A DNA stretch of 64,000 bases from JAOPZW01 sp963707695 (GTDB taxonomy: Bacteria > Actinomycetota > Thermoleophilia > Solirubrobacterales > Solirubrobacteraceae), in NCBI GenBank assembly GCA_963707695.1, contig CAVPQY010000006.1:496001-560000 (forward strand), written 5' to 3'. Each line of letters begins with the position of its first letter. The first letter of the stretch is position 1. The notes under the pieces were generated by a model that worked only from the letters and a program-made list of their open reading frames with translations, did no database searches and was not told the DNA's origin. The translations under genes were made by a program, and so were the position numbers. Shown here piece after piece: positions 8,281-16,231 of the stretch.

Positions 8281-9500
8281 CGCAGCCCGCCGCCCACGCT
8301 CCGCTCGTCGGCGGCGGCGAGGTCGGCCAGCGTGAAGTCGACGTCCTCGCCGAAGGTGGCGAGGAGGCGCTGCCGGAGCGCGGTGTACCGGCGCAGCGCC
8401 TCGCTGTGGCGGCGTCGCTCGAGGCAGAGCGCGATGAGCTGGCGATGGACATCGGTGTCGAACGGCTCGAGGTCGGCGAGGCGCTCGAGGTAGGCGGCGG
8501 CGGCGTCCAGGTCGCCGGCCTCGCGCTCGAACGCGCCGAGGGTCCGCAGCGCCTCCGCGGCCAGCGCGCGCAGCCGGTCGCGCTCCGAGCGCGCCCAGTC
8601 GGCGTAGGGCTCGTCGGCGAGGAAGTCGCCGCGGTACAGGTCGACCGCCCGGGCGAGCCGGGCCCGAGCGAGCTCGCGGTCGCCCTGGGCCAGGGCCTCG
8701 CGCCCGTCCTTGACGTCGCGCTCGAACTCGTCGGCGTCGATGTGGACCCGGCGGCGGTCGAGCGAGTAGGCGCCGTCCAGGAAGCGGACGAAGGCCGACT
8801 CGGCCCTGGGCACGCGGGCGGGCTCGAGCCGCTCGCGCAGCGCGTGGACGAAGTACCGCACCCCCTGCAGGTTGCGCGGGCCGGAGTCCGACCACAGCTG
8901 CTCGGCGATCTCGTCCGGGAAGAGCATGCGGTGGCGCTCGGTGACGAGGAGCTTGAGGAGCCGTCCCGTGCGCTGGTCCAGCCACCGGCCGCCGAGCGAC
9001 ACCTCCGCGCTGTCGACCTGCGTCCGCCCGAGCGCCCGGATCCGGAGCTCCGGGCCGCCGCCCCAGTGCGGCTCGGTCCGCCGGCGCCGGTCGTCGCGGC
9101 GTCCCGGGCGCAGCTCGACCAGCACGCCGTCCTCGGCATCGTCCGCGGACACGGGCGCCACCGTCACCCAGGCAGCGTCCGTGGAGCAGCCGGGCGGGAG
9201 GTCGGTGCGGACCTCGGGCAGCGCCGACCCCTGGTCCAGCGCACGGCGCAGGAGCGGGACCCCGCCGGCGGTCGCGCGCGGCAGTCCCAGGACCTCGGCG
9301 GCGACCGGGCTGCCCGGGCGGTCCCAGCCGAGCGGGGCCGCCGAGCCCAGCAGCGCGCGCGCGGCGTCGTTGTGCGTCACGAGACGGCCCTCGGGCGTCA
9401 GGACGAAGATCGCGTAGGGATGGCCCTCGAACGCGCGCACGGCCGCCGAGACGTGCGCGGTCTCCCACGCATCGCGCACCGGCCTCCGGTCCCCCCCCAT
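8277..9500 (-). CDS. PAS-BTAD transcriptional regulator (SARP-like)
   Basis: A 407-residue regulator. Residues about 15-130 form a PAS-like sensor segment (HPYAIFVLTPEGRLVTHN). Residues about 150-245 form an OmpR-type winged helix with the RHRMLFPDEIAEQLW core. Residues about 270-400 form a bacterial transcriptional activation domain with TPR-like helices. The ATG at 9500 is preceded by a strong GGAGGGGGG ribosome site. It is divergent from the sigma-factor operon, and a pair of 7-bp direct repeats lies between (9582-9599). By analogy with SARP-type activators it probably controls that operon; the signal sensed by the PAS segment is unknown. Confidence 0.85.
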   Translation of the reverse strand: MGGDRRPVRDAWETAHVSAAVRAFEGHPYAIFVLTPEGRLVTHNDAARALLGSAAPLGWDRPGSPVAAEVLGLPRATAGGVPLLRRALDQGSALPEVRTDLPPGCSTDAAWVTVAPVSADDAEDGVLVELRPGRRDDRRRRTEPHWGGGPELRIRALGRTQVDSAEVSLGGRWLDQRTGRLLKLLVTERHRMLFPDEIAEQLWSDSGPRNLQGVRYFVHALRERLEPARVPRAESAFVRFLDGAYSLDRRRVHIDADEFERDVKDGREALAQGDRELARARLARAVDLYRGDFLADEPYADWARSERDRLRALAAEALRTLGAFEREAGDLDAAAAYLERLADLEPFDTDVHRQLIALCLERRRHSEALRRYTALRQRLLATFGEDVDFTLADLAAADERSVGGGLR

Positions 9501-9581
9501 AACCAGCCCCCCTCCGGCGCGTCGGTCCGCTCGGGCCGATCGCCGTCCGAACTCCAAACCGCTCACGCTGATTAAACCGTT

Positions 9582-9599
9582 ATGTGAACCGCCTGTGAA
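9582..9599. promoter_or_regulatory. Direct heptamer repeats, candidate operator of the BTAD regulator
   Basis: ATGTGAA (9582-9588) and CTGTGAA (9593-9599) are direct repeats separated by exactly 4 bp. Heptamer repeats with a 4-bp spacer (11-bp period) are the classic operator layout of SARP/BTAD activators. The site lies in an AT-richer patch of the divergent intergenic region between the regulator and the sigma factor. Confidence 0.5.
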
Positions 9600-9614
9600 G
9601 TCCCTCCAGGCAGG

Positions 9615-10298
9615 GTGACCTCCACAGCTCGCCGGCGGCTGGGGGCTGCCGGCCCGACGAGCAAGGGGGGCTTGTTGCCGATCACCGTGCGCCCCGCGCG
9701 CAGCGGTCCGGTGCGCCGACGCGCACCCGACCGGCACCGACACGCACCGCCGGACCCGTCCACGAGAGCGCTCGTGGCGGATGCCCAGCGGGGCGACCGC
9801 GCCGCGATGCAGGCGCTCTACGTCCGCTATCGCCCGGCCGTCCTGGGCTACGTCCAGCCGATCGTCGGCGAGCAGCACGACGCCGAGGACGTCTGCCAGC
9901 AGGTCTTCGCCAAGCTCCTGACCGAGCTGTGGCGCTACGAGCCGGGCGGGTCCACGTTCCTCGGCTGGCTCCTGCGCGTCGCTCGCAACACGGCCATCGA
10001 CCACCGCCGCCGTCGCCGCTGGTCGATCCCGGTCGCGGTCGTGCGCGACCCCGAGGCGCTCGGCGCGGACGACGTCGCCGTCGCCTGCCGCGCGTCCCTG
10101 CGCGAGGCGCTCGGCACGCTGCCGGCCGGGCAGCGTGACGTGCTCCTCCTGCGCCACCTGCTGGGGCTGACGCCGCCGGAGATCGCGCGCCGCACGGGCC
10201 GGTCCGTCGGCGCCGTCAACGGCCTGCACCACCGCGGCCGGGCCGCGGCCCGCGTCGCCCTCCACGACCTCGGCGCCGGGCCGGCGACGTCATGCTGA
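9615..10298 (+). CDS. ECF-type RNA polymerase sigma factor
   Basis: A sigma-70 family extracytoplasmic-function protein. Region 2 is clear (RYRPAVLGYVQPIVGEQHDA, then VCQQVFAKLL and FLGWLLRVARNTAIDHRRRR), and region 4 follows (LGTLPAGQRDVLLLRHLLG with a helix-turn-helix to GAVNGLHHRGRAA). No anti-sigma factor is adjacent; the next gene is a LuxR regulator that overlaps by 7 nt. The start is uncertain: GTG 9615 gives 227 residues with a basic, low-complexity N-terminus, while TTG 9675 lies 4 nt after an AGGGGGG ribosome site and would give about 207 residues. First gene of the nine-gene chain. Confidence 0.85.
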   Translation: MTSTARRRLGAAGPTSKGGLLPITVRPARSGPVRRRAPDRHRHAPPDPSTRALVADAQRGDRAAMQALYVRYRPAVLGYVQPIVGEQHDAEDVCQQVFAKLLTELWRYEPGGSTFLGWLLRVARNTAIDHRRRRRWSIPVAVVRDPEALGADDVAVACRASLREALGTLPAGQRDVLLLRHLLGLTPPEIARRTGRSVGAVNGLHHRGRAAARVALHDLGAGPATSC

Positions 10299-10960
10299 GC
10301 GCCCAGGCCACCGCAGCCGCCGAGGTGCCCGCCCCGCCGCTCCTCGTCGGCGTCCTCGCCGACCCCGCCCGTGCGCGGCGCATCGGCCGCGCGCTCCTGC
10401 GCGACGGGCACGAGGTGCCCGTCCTGGCGGCGGCCCTCGAGGCCATGGTCGCGGGCTGCGCGCACGCCACCCCGCACGTCGTCGTCGCCGCCTGGACCGG
10501 CGACGCTCGCGACGGCGCGGCCGTCCTGCGGGCGCAGGCCGCCGCCCTCCCGCAGGCCCGCGCCGTCGTCGTCCTGCCCGCGGCGACCCCCGAGGCCACG
10601 CGCGCCGCCCTGGAGGCCGGCGCCGACGGCGTCGTGGCGGAGGCGCGCCTGGAGCTGACGCTCGGGCTCGTCGTGCGCCTGGTCGCCCTCGGCCAGAGCT
10701 CCGTGCCGCGCGACGGCCGCCGGGCGCTCGGCGACCCGGTGCTCTCCGCGCGCGAGCGCCAGGTCCTCGGCCTCGTCCACGAGGGGCTGGCCAACGCGGA
10801 CATCGCCCGCCGGATGTGCCTCGCCGAGAGCACGGTCAAGACGCACCTGGCGTCGGCGTTCCTGAAGCTCGGCGTGCACTCCCGCGACGAGGCCTCGGCG
10901 CTGCTCGTCCGCCTCACCGCCCGGCCGGCGCACGGCGCCTCGGAGCTGCTCGCCTCATGA
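10292..10960 (+). CDS. LuxR-type response regulator with degenerate receiver
   Basis: A 222-residue protein with an N-terminal receiver-like fold (about residues 16-135) and a C-terminal NarL/LuxR helix-turn-helix (SARERQVLGLVHEGLANADI to STVKTHLASAFLKL, about residues 150-210). The strand that normally ends in the phosphorylated aspartate reads HVVVAAWTGD, so the acceptor position holds Ala/Trp and the acidic pocket is not apparent. Regulation is therefore probably not by ordinary histidine-kinase phosphotransfer. It starts within the sigma gene (7-nt overlap) and ends in an ATGA overlap with the glycosyltransferase gene. Confidence 0.82.
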   Translation: MLSAQATAAAEVPAPPLLVGVLADPARARRIGRALLRDGHEVPVLAAALEAMVAGCAHATPHVVVAAWTGDARDGAAVLRAQAAALPQARAVVVLPAATPEATRAALEAGADGVVAEARLELTLGLVVRLVALGQSSVPRDGRRALGDPVLSARERQVLGLVHEGLANADIARRMCLAESTVKTHLASAFLKLGVHSRDEASALLVRLTARPAHGASELLAS

Positions 10961-13281
10961 CGATCCACATCCAGGGAGGTCCCGTGTCCACGTCCGCCAC
11001 CACGCCGGTCCCGGTGGAGGGCCGGCCGTCCATGGCGGGCCCGCCGGAGCTGACGGTCGTCGTCCCGACCCGCAACGAGGAGGGCAACGTCGCCCGCCTC
11101 TGCGCCCTGCTCGACGACGCGCTCGCGCACGTCTCGTGCGAGGTCGTCTTCGTCGACGACAGCGACGACGGCACGCCCGACGCGGTGCGCCTCGCCGCCG
11201 CCCGCACGCGCGCGCCGGTCCGCCTGGTGCACCGCGAGCCGCCGGACCGCGCCAGCGGCCTGGGCGGCGCGGTCGTCGAGGGGCTGCGCACGGCGCGCGG
11301 CACCTGGGTCTGCGTCATGGACGCCGACCTGCAGCACCCGCCCGAGCTCGTCGGGCGACTGCTCGACCGCGCTCGCGACGGCGGCTACGACGTCGTCGTG
11401 GCCAGCCGGTTCCGGCCCGAGGGCGACGCCGAGCGCTTCGCCGCCGCCCGCCGCCTGGTCTCGTGGGCGAGCAAGGAGGGCGCGCGCCTGCTCTTCCCGA
11501 GCCGCCTCCGGGCGGTCTCGGACCCGATGAGCGGCTTCTTCGTCGTCCGCCGGAGCGCCGTCGACCTCGACCGCCTGCGCCCGCGCGGGTTCAAGATCCT
11601 CGTCGAGCTGCTCGTGCGGACGCCGCGGCTGCGCGTGGGCGAGATCGGCTTCCACTTCGGCGAGCGCTACGCCGGCGAGAGCAAGGCCGGCGCCCGCGAG
11701 GCGGGCCGCTTCCTCGCCCAGCTCCTGACCGCGCGCCTCGACGACGCACCGCTGCGCTTCGTGCGCTTCGGGCTCGTCGGGCTGACGGGTCTGGTGGTCA
11801 ACACCGTCGCCCTGGCGGCGTTCACCTCGGGCGCGGGCATCTACTACCTGATCTCGGCGATCCTCGCGACGCAGGTCTCGACGCTGTGGAACTACGCGCT
11901 GACGGAGGCGTGGGTGTTCCGCGGGCGCGAGACGGGCCGGCGGGCCAGCCACCGCGCCGGCCTGTACTTCGCGACGAACAACATCGCGATGCTCCTGCGC
12001 ATCCCGCTGCTGCTGGCCCTGACGTCCGGGCTCGGGGTGAACTACCTCATCTCGAACATCGTCTCGCTGATGGCGCTGACGCTCGTGCGGTTCGGCCTGG
12101 CCGACAGCTGGATCTGGCAGGCGCGGCGGACGCTCGACGCCCACGTGGGCCGGGCGGCCGCCTGGAGCTACGACGTGCACGGCATCGTCACCGTGCGCAG
12201 TGACGTCGTCCTGCCCGAGCTCGAGCGGTTCACCGTCGACGAGCTCGCCGGGAGCCCGACGATCACGGTGCGGGTCGGCGGGCCGGCCGGTGACCGACCC
12301 CCCGATCCGGCCGGACCCGCCGACGCGCACCCGGCCCGGATCGCCTACGCGGAGTCCCTGCGGCGCCTCGGCTTCGCGGTCGACATCGCGCGCGGCGACC
12401 GCTTCGAGGTCCGCGCCTCGCGCCTCGTCGGGCTCTCGCCGCACGTCCTGTACACGAACGTCGTCGAGCCGATCCTGCGCTGGTCGTTCGCCGAGCGCGG
12501 CTACGCGCTCGTGCACGCGGCGTGCATCGCGGCGGGCGACGACGCGTTCCTCATCACCGCGCGCACGGACACCGGCAAGACGACGACGTGCCTGAAGGTC
12601 CTCGACACGGGGCCGTACCGCTTCCTGTCCGACGACCTGACGCTGCTGTGCCCGGACGGGCGCGTGCTGACGTACCCCAAGCCGCTGACCATCAGCCGGC
12701 ACACGCTGCACGCCGTCAAGACGCCGGTCCTCACCCGCCGCGAGCGGCTGGGCCTCGTCGTGCAGAGCCGGCTGCACTCCCGGTCCGGGCGGCGCTTCGC
12801 GCTCCTGCTGGCCAAGACCCACGCGCCCGCGGCGACGATCAACGCGATCACGCAGATCCTCGTCCCGCCGCCGAAGTTCCACGTCGATCGCCTGGTGCCC
12901 GGCGTCCGCCTGGCGTCCGAGGCGAAGGTCCGGGGGATGGTGATCATCCAGCGCGGCGGCACCGGCGACGTCGTGCTCGACGGCGACGAGGCGCTCGCGA
13001 CGCTGCTGGAGAACTGCGAGGACGCCTACGGCTTCCCGCCCTACAGCGAGATCGAGCACTTCCTGCACAGCCACGAGGGCGCCCAGCTGCAGACCGCCGA
13101 GCGCGAGACGATCGCGCGGGCGCTCCACGGGGTCAAGGCGACGCTCATGCGCAGCGAGACCATGGACTGGGCGACGCGCCTCGGCGCGCTGCTCGGACCG
13201 GCCGTCAAGCCCGTCGCGATCGCCGGTGGGGCGCCGTCCGCGGCGCCAGAGGCCGTCCCTGGCGCAGCCTCGGACGCGTAG
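10957..13281 (+). CDS. GT2 glycosyltransferase - GtrA membrane domain - HPr-kinase-like ATPase fusion
   Basis: A 774-residue fusion of three parts. Residues about 30-265 are a GT2 family polyprenol-phosphate-sugar synthase domain (VVVPTRNEEGN; DxD-type motif MDADLQHP, D122/D124). Residues about 268-400 are a GtrA/DPMS-like four-helix membrane domain beginning RFVRFGLVGLTGLVVN. Residues about 430-740 resemble the HPr kinase/PEPCK-like fold, with a Walker A ARTDTGKTT (K541) followed by the acidic LSDDLTLL strand. The first two together typically load a sugar on to undecaprenyl phosphate and flip it. The role of the kinase-like part is unknown. ATG 10957 overlaps the previous stop; GTG 10984, behind AGGGAGGT, is an alternative start. 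The next gene starts 2 nt after the stop. Confidence 0.87.
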   Translation: MTIHIQGGPVSTSATTPVPVEGRPSMAGPPELTVVVPTRNEEGNVARLCALLDDALAHVSCEVVFVDDSDDGTPDAVRLAAARTRAPVRLVHREPPDRASGLGGAVVEGLRTARGTWVCVMDADLQHPPELVGRLLDRARDGGYDVVVASRFRPEGDAERFAAARRLVSWASKEGARLLFPSRLRAVSDPMSGFFVVRRSAVDLDRLRPRGFKILVELLVRTPRLRVGEIGFHFGERYAGESKAGAREAGRFLAQLLTARLDDAPLRFVRFGLVGLTGLVVNTVALAAFTSGAGIYYLISAILATQVSTLWNYALTEAWVFRGRETGRRASHRAGLYFATNNIAMLLRIPLLLALTSGLGVNYLISNIVSLMALTLVRFGLADSWIWQARRTLDAHVGRAAAWSYDVHGIVTVRSDVVLPELERFTVDELAGSPTITVRVGGPAGDRPPDPAGPADAHPARIAYAESLRRLGFAVDIARGDRFEVRASRLVGLSPHVLYTNVVEPILRWSFAERGYALVHAACIAAGDDAFLITARTDTGKTTTCLKVLDTGPYRFLSDDLTLLCPDGRVLTYPKPLTISRHTLHAVKTPVLTRRERLGLVVQSRLHSRSGRRFALLLAKTHAPAATINAITQILVPPPKFHVDRLVPGVRLASEAKVRGMVIIQRGGTGDVVLDGDEALATLLENCEDAYGFPPYSEIEHFLHSHEGAQLQTAERETIARALHGVKATLMRSETMDWATRLGALLGPAVKPVAIAGGAPSAAPEAVPGAASDA

Positions 13282-13283
13282 GC

Positions 13284-14879
13284 GTGGCCGGGGCCGCCAC
13301 CCCGGGCGTCGCCCGCCCGCCCCTGGGGCGCCTGCGCGCCGGGGGTGCGCGGGCGGTTGCGACGGACCACATCCCGCGCACGTCGCCCGCGACGTGGGCG
13401 GCACTGGCCGCCGTGCTCGTCCTCGCCGCGTTCCTCCGCCTCTGGGACCTCCAGGCGCTCGGCGCCAACAGCGACGAGGCCGTCTACGCGGGCCAGGCGG
13501 CCTCGATCGCCGGCGACCCGTCGCTGACGCCGCTGTTCCCGATCTTCCGCGCGCATCCGCTGCTCTTCCAGACGCTGCTCTCGGTGCCGTGGCGCCTGGG
13601 CGGCCACCTCGAGACGGCGCGGGTGATCGCGGCGCTGTTCGGCGTCGTGACCGTCTACGTGACCTTCCGCCTCGGGCGGCTGCTGTACGGCACGGCGGCG
13701 GGGCTGGTGGCGGGGCTGCTGCTGGCGGTCATGCCGTACCACGTCGTCGTGTCCCGCCAGGTGCTGCTCGACGGGCCGATGGTGCTCTGCGCCACGCTCT
13801 CGCTCTACCTCCTGGCCCGCTTCGCGACGACCGCGAGGCCCACGTGGCTCTACGCGGCGGCCGCGGCGATGGGGCTGACGGTGCTGTGCAAGGAGACGAG
13901 CATCCTCCTGCTCGGCGCGGTCTACGCGTTCTTCGCCCTCGCGCCCGAGGTGCCGGTGCGCCTGCGCCAGGGCCTGGTGGCGGCGGGCATCCTCGTCGTG
14001 ACGATCGCGCCCTTCCCCGTCGTCCTGCACCTCGCCGGCGGCAGCCGCTCGGGCGGGCACTACCTGGTCTGGCAGCTCTTCCGGCGCCCGAACCACGACC
14101 TCGGCTTCTACCCGTCCGTGGTCCCGCCCGCCGTCGGGCTCCTCGTCCTGGCCCTCGCCGCCGCCGGCCTCGTGCTGCTGCGCCGCCGGCGCTCGTGGCG
14201 CGAGACGCTGCTGCTGGCCTGGATCGTCGTCCCGGTGGCCTTCTTCGTCCTGTGGCCGGTCAAGGGCTTCCAGTACCTGCTGCCCTGCGCGCCGGCCGTC
14301 GCCGTCCTGGCCGCGCGCACGCTCGCGCTCGCCCCCGCGCGCCTCGCCGGGCGGCCCGTCGGCGGCCGCGCGAGGCTCCTGGCCGTCGGCGTCCCGGCGG
14401 TCGTCGTCGCGGCGGTGCTGGGCGTGTCGTCGTGGGACCGGATCGCGCCCTCGCCATCGGCGTCGCTGCTGGCCGGCTCGGGCGGGATGCCCGGCGGCCG
14501 CGAGGCGGGGCGCTGGCTCGGCGCCCACGTCCCGCCCGGGGCGCAGGTCATGACGATCGGCCCGTCCATGGCCAACGTCCTGGCCTTCTACGGGCACCAC
14601 CGCGCGTGGGGGCTGTCGGTCAGCCCCAACCCGCTCAGCCGCAACCCGTCCTACAAGCCGCTGGTCAACCCCGACCTGGCGATCCGCGAGGCGCGGGTCC
14701 AGTACGCGGTGTGGGACGCGTTCAGCGCGTCACGCTCGTCGTTCTTCGCCCGCAGCCTGCAGCGCTACGTCGAGCGCTACCGCGGACGCGTCGTCCACGC
14801 GGTCATGCTCCCGGCGCGCACCGCCTCGGGCCACACCGTGCCCCGCCCGGCCATCCTCGTCTACGTCCTGCGGCCATGA
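13284..14879 (+). CDS. GT39/ArnT-like membrane glycosyltransferase
   Basis: A 531-residue polytopic protein of the protein-O-mannosyltransferase/ArnT superfamily, which moves a sugar from a polyprenyl-phosphate donor to an acceptor outside the membrane. The acidic motif after the first span is NSDEAVY (D64, E65), and the segment MPYHVVVSRQVLLDGPM matches the second periplasmic-loop motif of the family. About ten to twelve hydrophobic segments run up to residue 390, followed by an extracytoplasmic C-terminal domain. It is preceded by the fusion protein expected to make the lipid-linked sugar donor, so the two plausibly act in sequence. It ends in an ATGA overlap. Confidence 0.85.
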   Translation: MAGAATPGVARPPLGRLRAGGARAVATDHIPRTSPATWAALAAVLVLAAFLRLWDLQALGANSDEAVYAGQAASIAGDPSLTPLFPIFRAHPLLFQTLLSVPWRLGGHLETARVIAALFGVVTVYVTFRLGRLLYGTAAGLVAGLLLAVMPYHVVVSRQVLLDGPMVLCATLSLYLLARFATTARPTWLYAAAAAMGLTVLCKETSILLLGAVYAFFALAPEVPVRLRQGLVAAGILVVTIAPFPVVLHLAGGSRSGGHYLVWQLFRRPNHDLGFYPSVVPPAVGLLVLALAAAGLVLLRRRRSWRETLLLAWIVVPVAFFVLWPVKGFQYLLPCAPAVAVLAARTLALAPARLAGRPVGGRARLLAVGVPAVVVAAVLGVSSWDRIAPSPSASLLAGSGGMPGGREAGRWLGAHVPPGAQVMTIGPSMANVLAFYGHHRAWGLSVSPNPLSRNPSYKPLVNPDLAIREARVQYAVWDAFSASRSSFFARSLQRYVERYRGRVVHAVMLPARTASGHTVPRPAILVYVLRP

Positions 14880-16231
14880 GGCGTGCCGTCGTCCTCCGCG
14901 CGCTCGCGCTCGCCGCCCTGGCGGTGCCGGTCGCCGCCGCGCCGGCGTCCGCGGCCGTGGCCGTCAAGCCGCGCACCCCGATCGAGCACTTCGTGGTCCT
15001 CATGCAGGAGGGCCACTCGTTCGACAACTACTTCGGCACGTACCCGGGCGCCGACGGGATCCCGAAGGGGACCTGCATGCCCGTGGACCCGGCGCGGCGC
15101 GGCGGGCGCTGCGTCGCGCCGTTCCGTCTCGGCGACCGCTCCGCGAGCCTGCCCCACAGCGCGGTGACGACCGCGGCGCAGCAGCGCGGCGGCCGGATGG
15201 ACGGCTTCGTGAAGTCCCAGGTCGAGCTCGGCGTCGCCGACCCGCGCTCGCCGATGGGCTTCTACGACGGCCGCGACCTGCCCTTCTACTGGAACCTCGC
15301 CGACCAGTACGTGCTCTTCGACCGTTTCTTCGCCGCCTCGCCGGGCGGCAGCGTCTCGAACCACCTCCAGTGGCTGACGGCCACCTCCGGCGACCCGCGC
15401 TACCCCGATCTCATCCCCCCCGGAGGCTTCCGCCGCATCCCGACGATCATCGACCTGCTGCGCGCGCGCGGCGTGTCCTGGAAGGTCTACGTCCAGGACT
15501 ACGACCCGTCGATCACCTACCGCTCGACCGGGAGCGACGGGCCGACGACCCAGGCGACGTGGATGCCGCTGCTGTCGTTCCCGAAGTACGTCGACGACCC
15601 GGCCGTGCGCCGGCACATCGTCGACCTCTCCGAGCTGTTCACGGACGCCGACAGCGGCACGCTGCCGTCCGTGGCCTTCGTGGTCCCGGCCGCCTCGAGC
15701 GAGCACCCGCCCGGGCGCCCGCAGGCCGGCCAGCGGCTCGTCCGGCGCATCGTCGGGTCCATGCTGCTCAGCCCGCTGTGGCCGTCGTCGGCGTTCCTGT
15801 GGACCTACGACACCTGGGGCGGCTGGTACGACCACGTGCGGCCGCCGAAGGGCCGCGGCTTCCGCGTCCCGGCCCTGCTCGTCAGCGCCTGGGCGCGCCG
15901 CCACCACGTCGACCACACGCCGCTGGACACGACGTCGGCCCTGCGGTTCATCGAGGTCAACTGGCGCCTGCCCGCGCTGCGCCCGACCGACCGCCGCGCC
16001 CGGACCTTCATCGACGCCTTCGACTTCTCGGCCGGTCCGCGGCCGCCGGTCATCCCCGCGCTCGCGCGCACGCACCCGCCACCCGAGCGGGTCCGGCGCA
16101 GCGTGATCTACGCCGGCTACGGCGGTGCCGCGATCCTGGCCGCCGTGCTGATCGCCGGCGGAGCGCTCGTCGCGCCGGGCCGGCGGGCCCGCGGGGGACG
16201 CCGCGGCCGCCTCCGGGGGACCGGGCGATGA
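14876..16231 (+). CDS. Exported phosphoesterase (phospholipase C/AcpA family), membrane anchored
   Basis: A 451-residue protein with a signal peptide (residues 1-27), a phosphoesterase domain and a C-terminal transmembrane helix (about 410-432) followed by an Arg/Gly tail. The family signature appears as MQEGHSFDNYFG (residues 43-54) and TYDTWGGWYDHV (310-321). In family members I know these read E-N-H-S-F-D and T-Y-D-E-x-G-G; here the Asn is Gly46 and the Glu is Thr313, both at positions normally used for metal binding. The nucleophile region (FAASPGGSVSNHLQW) looks intact. It may hydrolyse a phosphodiester with altered metal use, or be inactive. ATGA overlaps at both ends place it firmly in the operon. 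Confidence 0.85.
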   Translation: MRRAVVLRALALAALAVPVAAAPASAAVAVKPRTPIEHFVVLMQEGHSFDNYFGTYPGADGIPKGTCMPVDPARRGGRCVAPFRLGDRSASLPHSAVTTAAQQRGGRMDGFVKSQVELGVADPRSPMGFYDGRDLPFYWNLADQYVLFDRFFAASPGGSVSNHLQWLTATSGDPRYPDLIPPGGFRRIPTIIDLLRARGVSWKVYVQDYDPSITYRSTGSDGPTTQATWMPLLSFPKYVDDPAVRRHIVDLSELFTDADSGTLPSVAFVVPAASSEHPPGRPQAGQRLVRRIVGSMLLSPLWPSSAFLWTYDTWGGWYDHVRPPKGRGFRVPALLVSAWARRHHVDHTPLDTTSALRFIEVNWRLPALRPTDRRARTFIDAFDFSAGPRPPVIPALARTHPPPERVRRSVIYAGYGGAAILAAVLIAGGALVAPGRRARGGRRGRLRGTGR

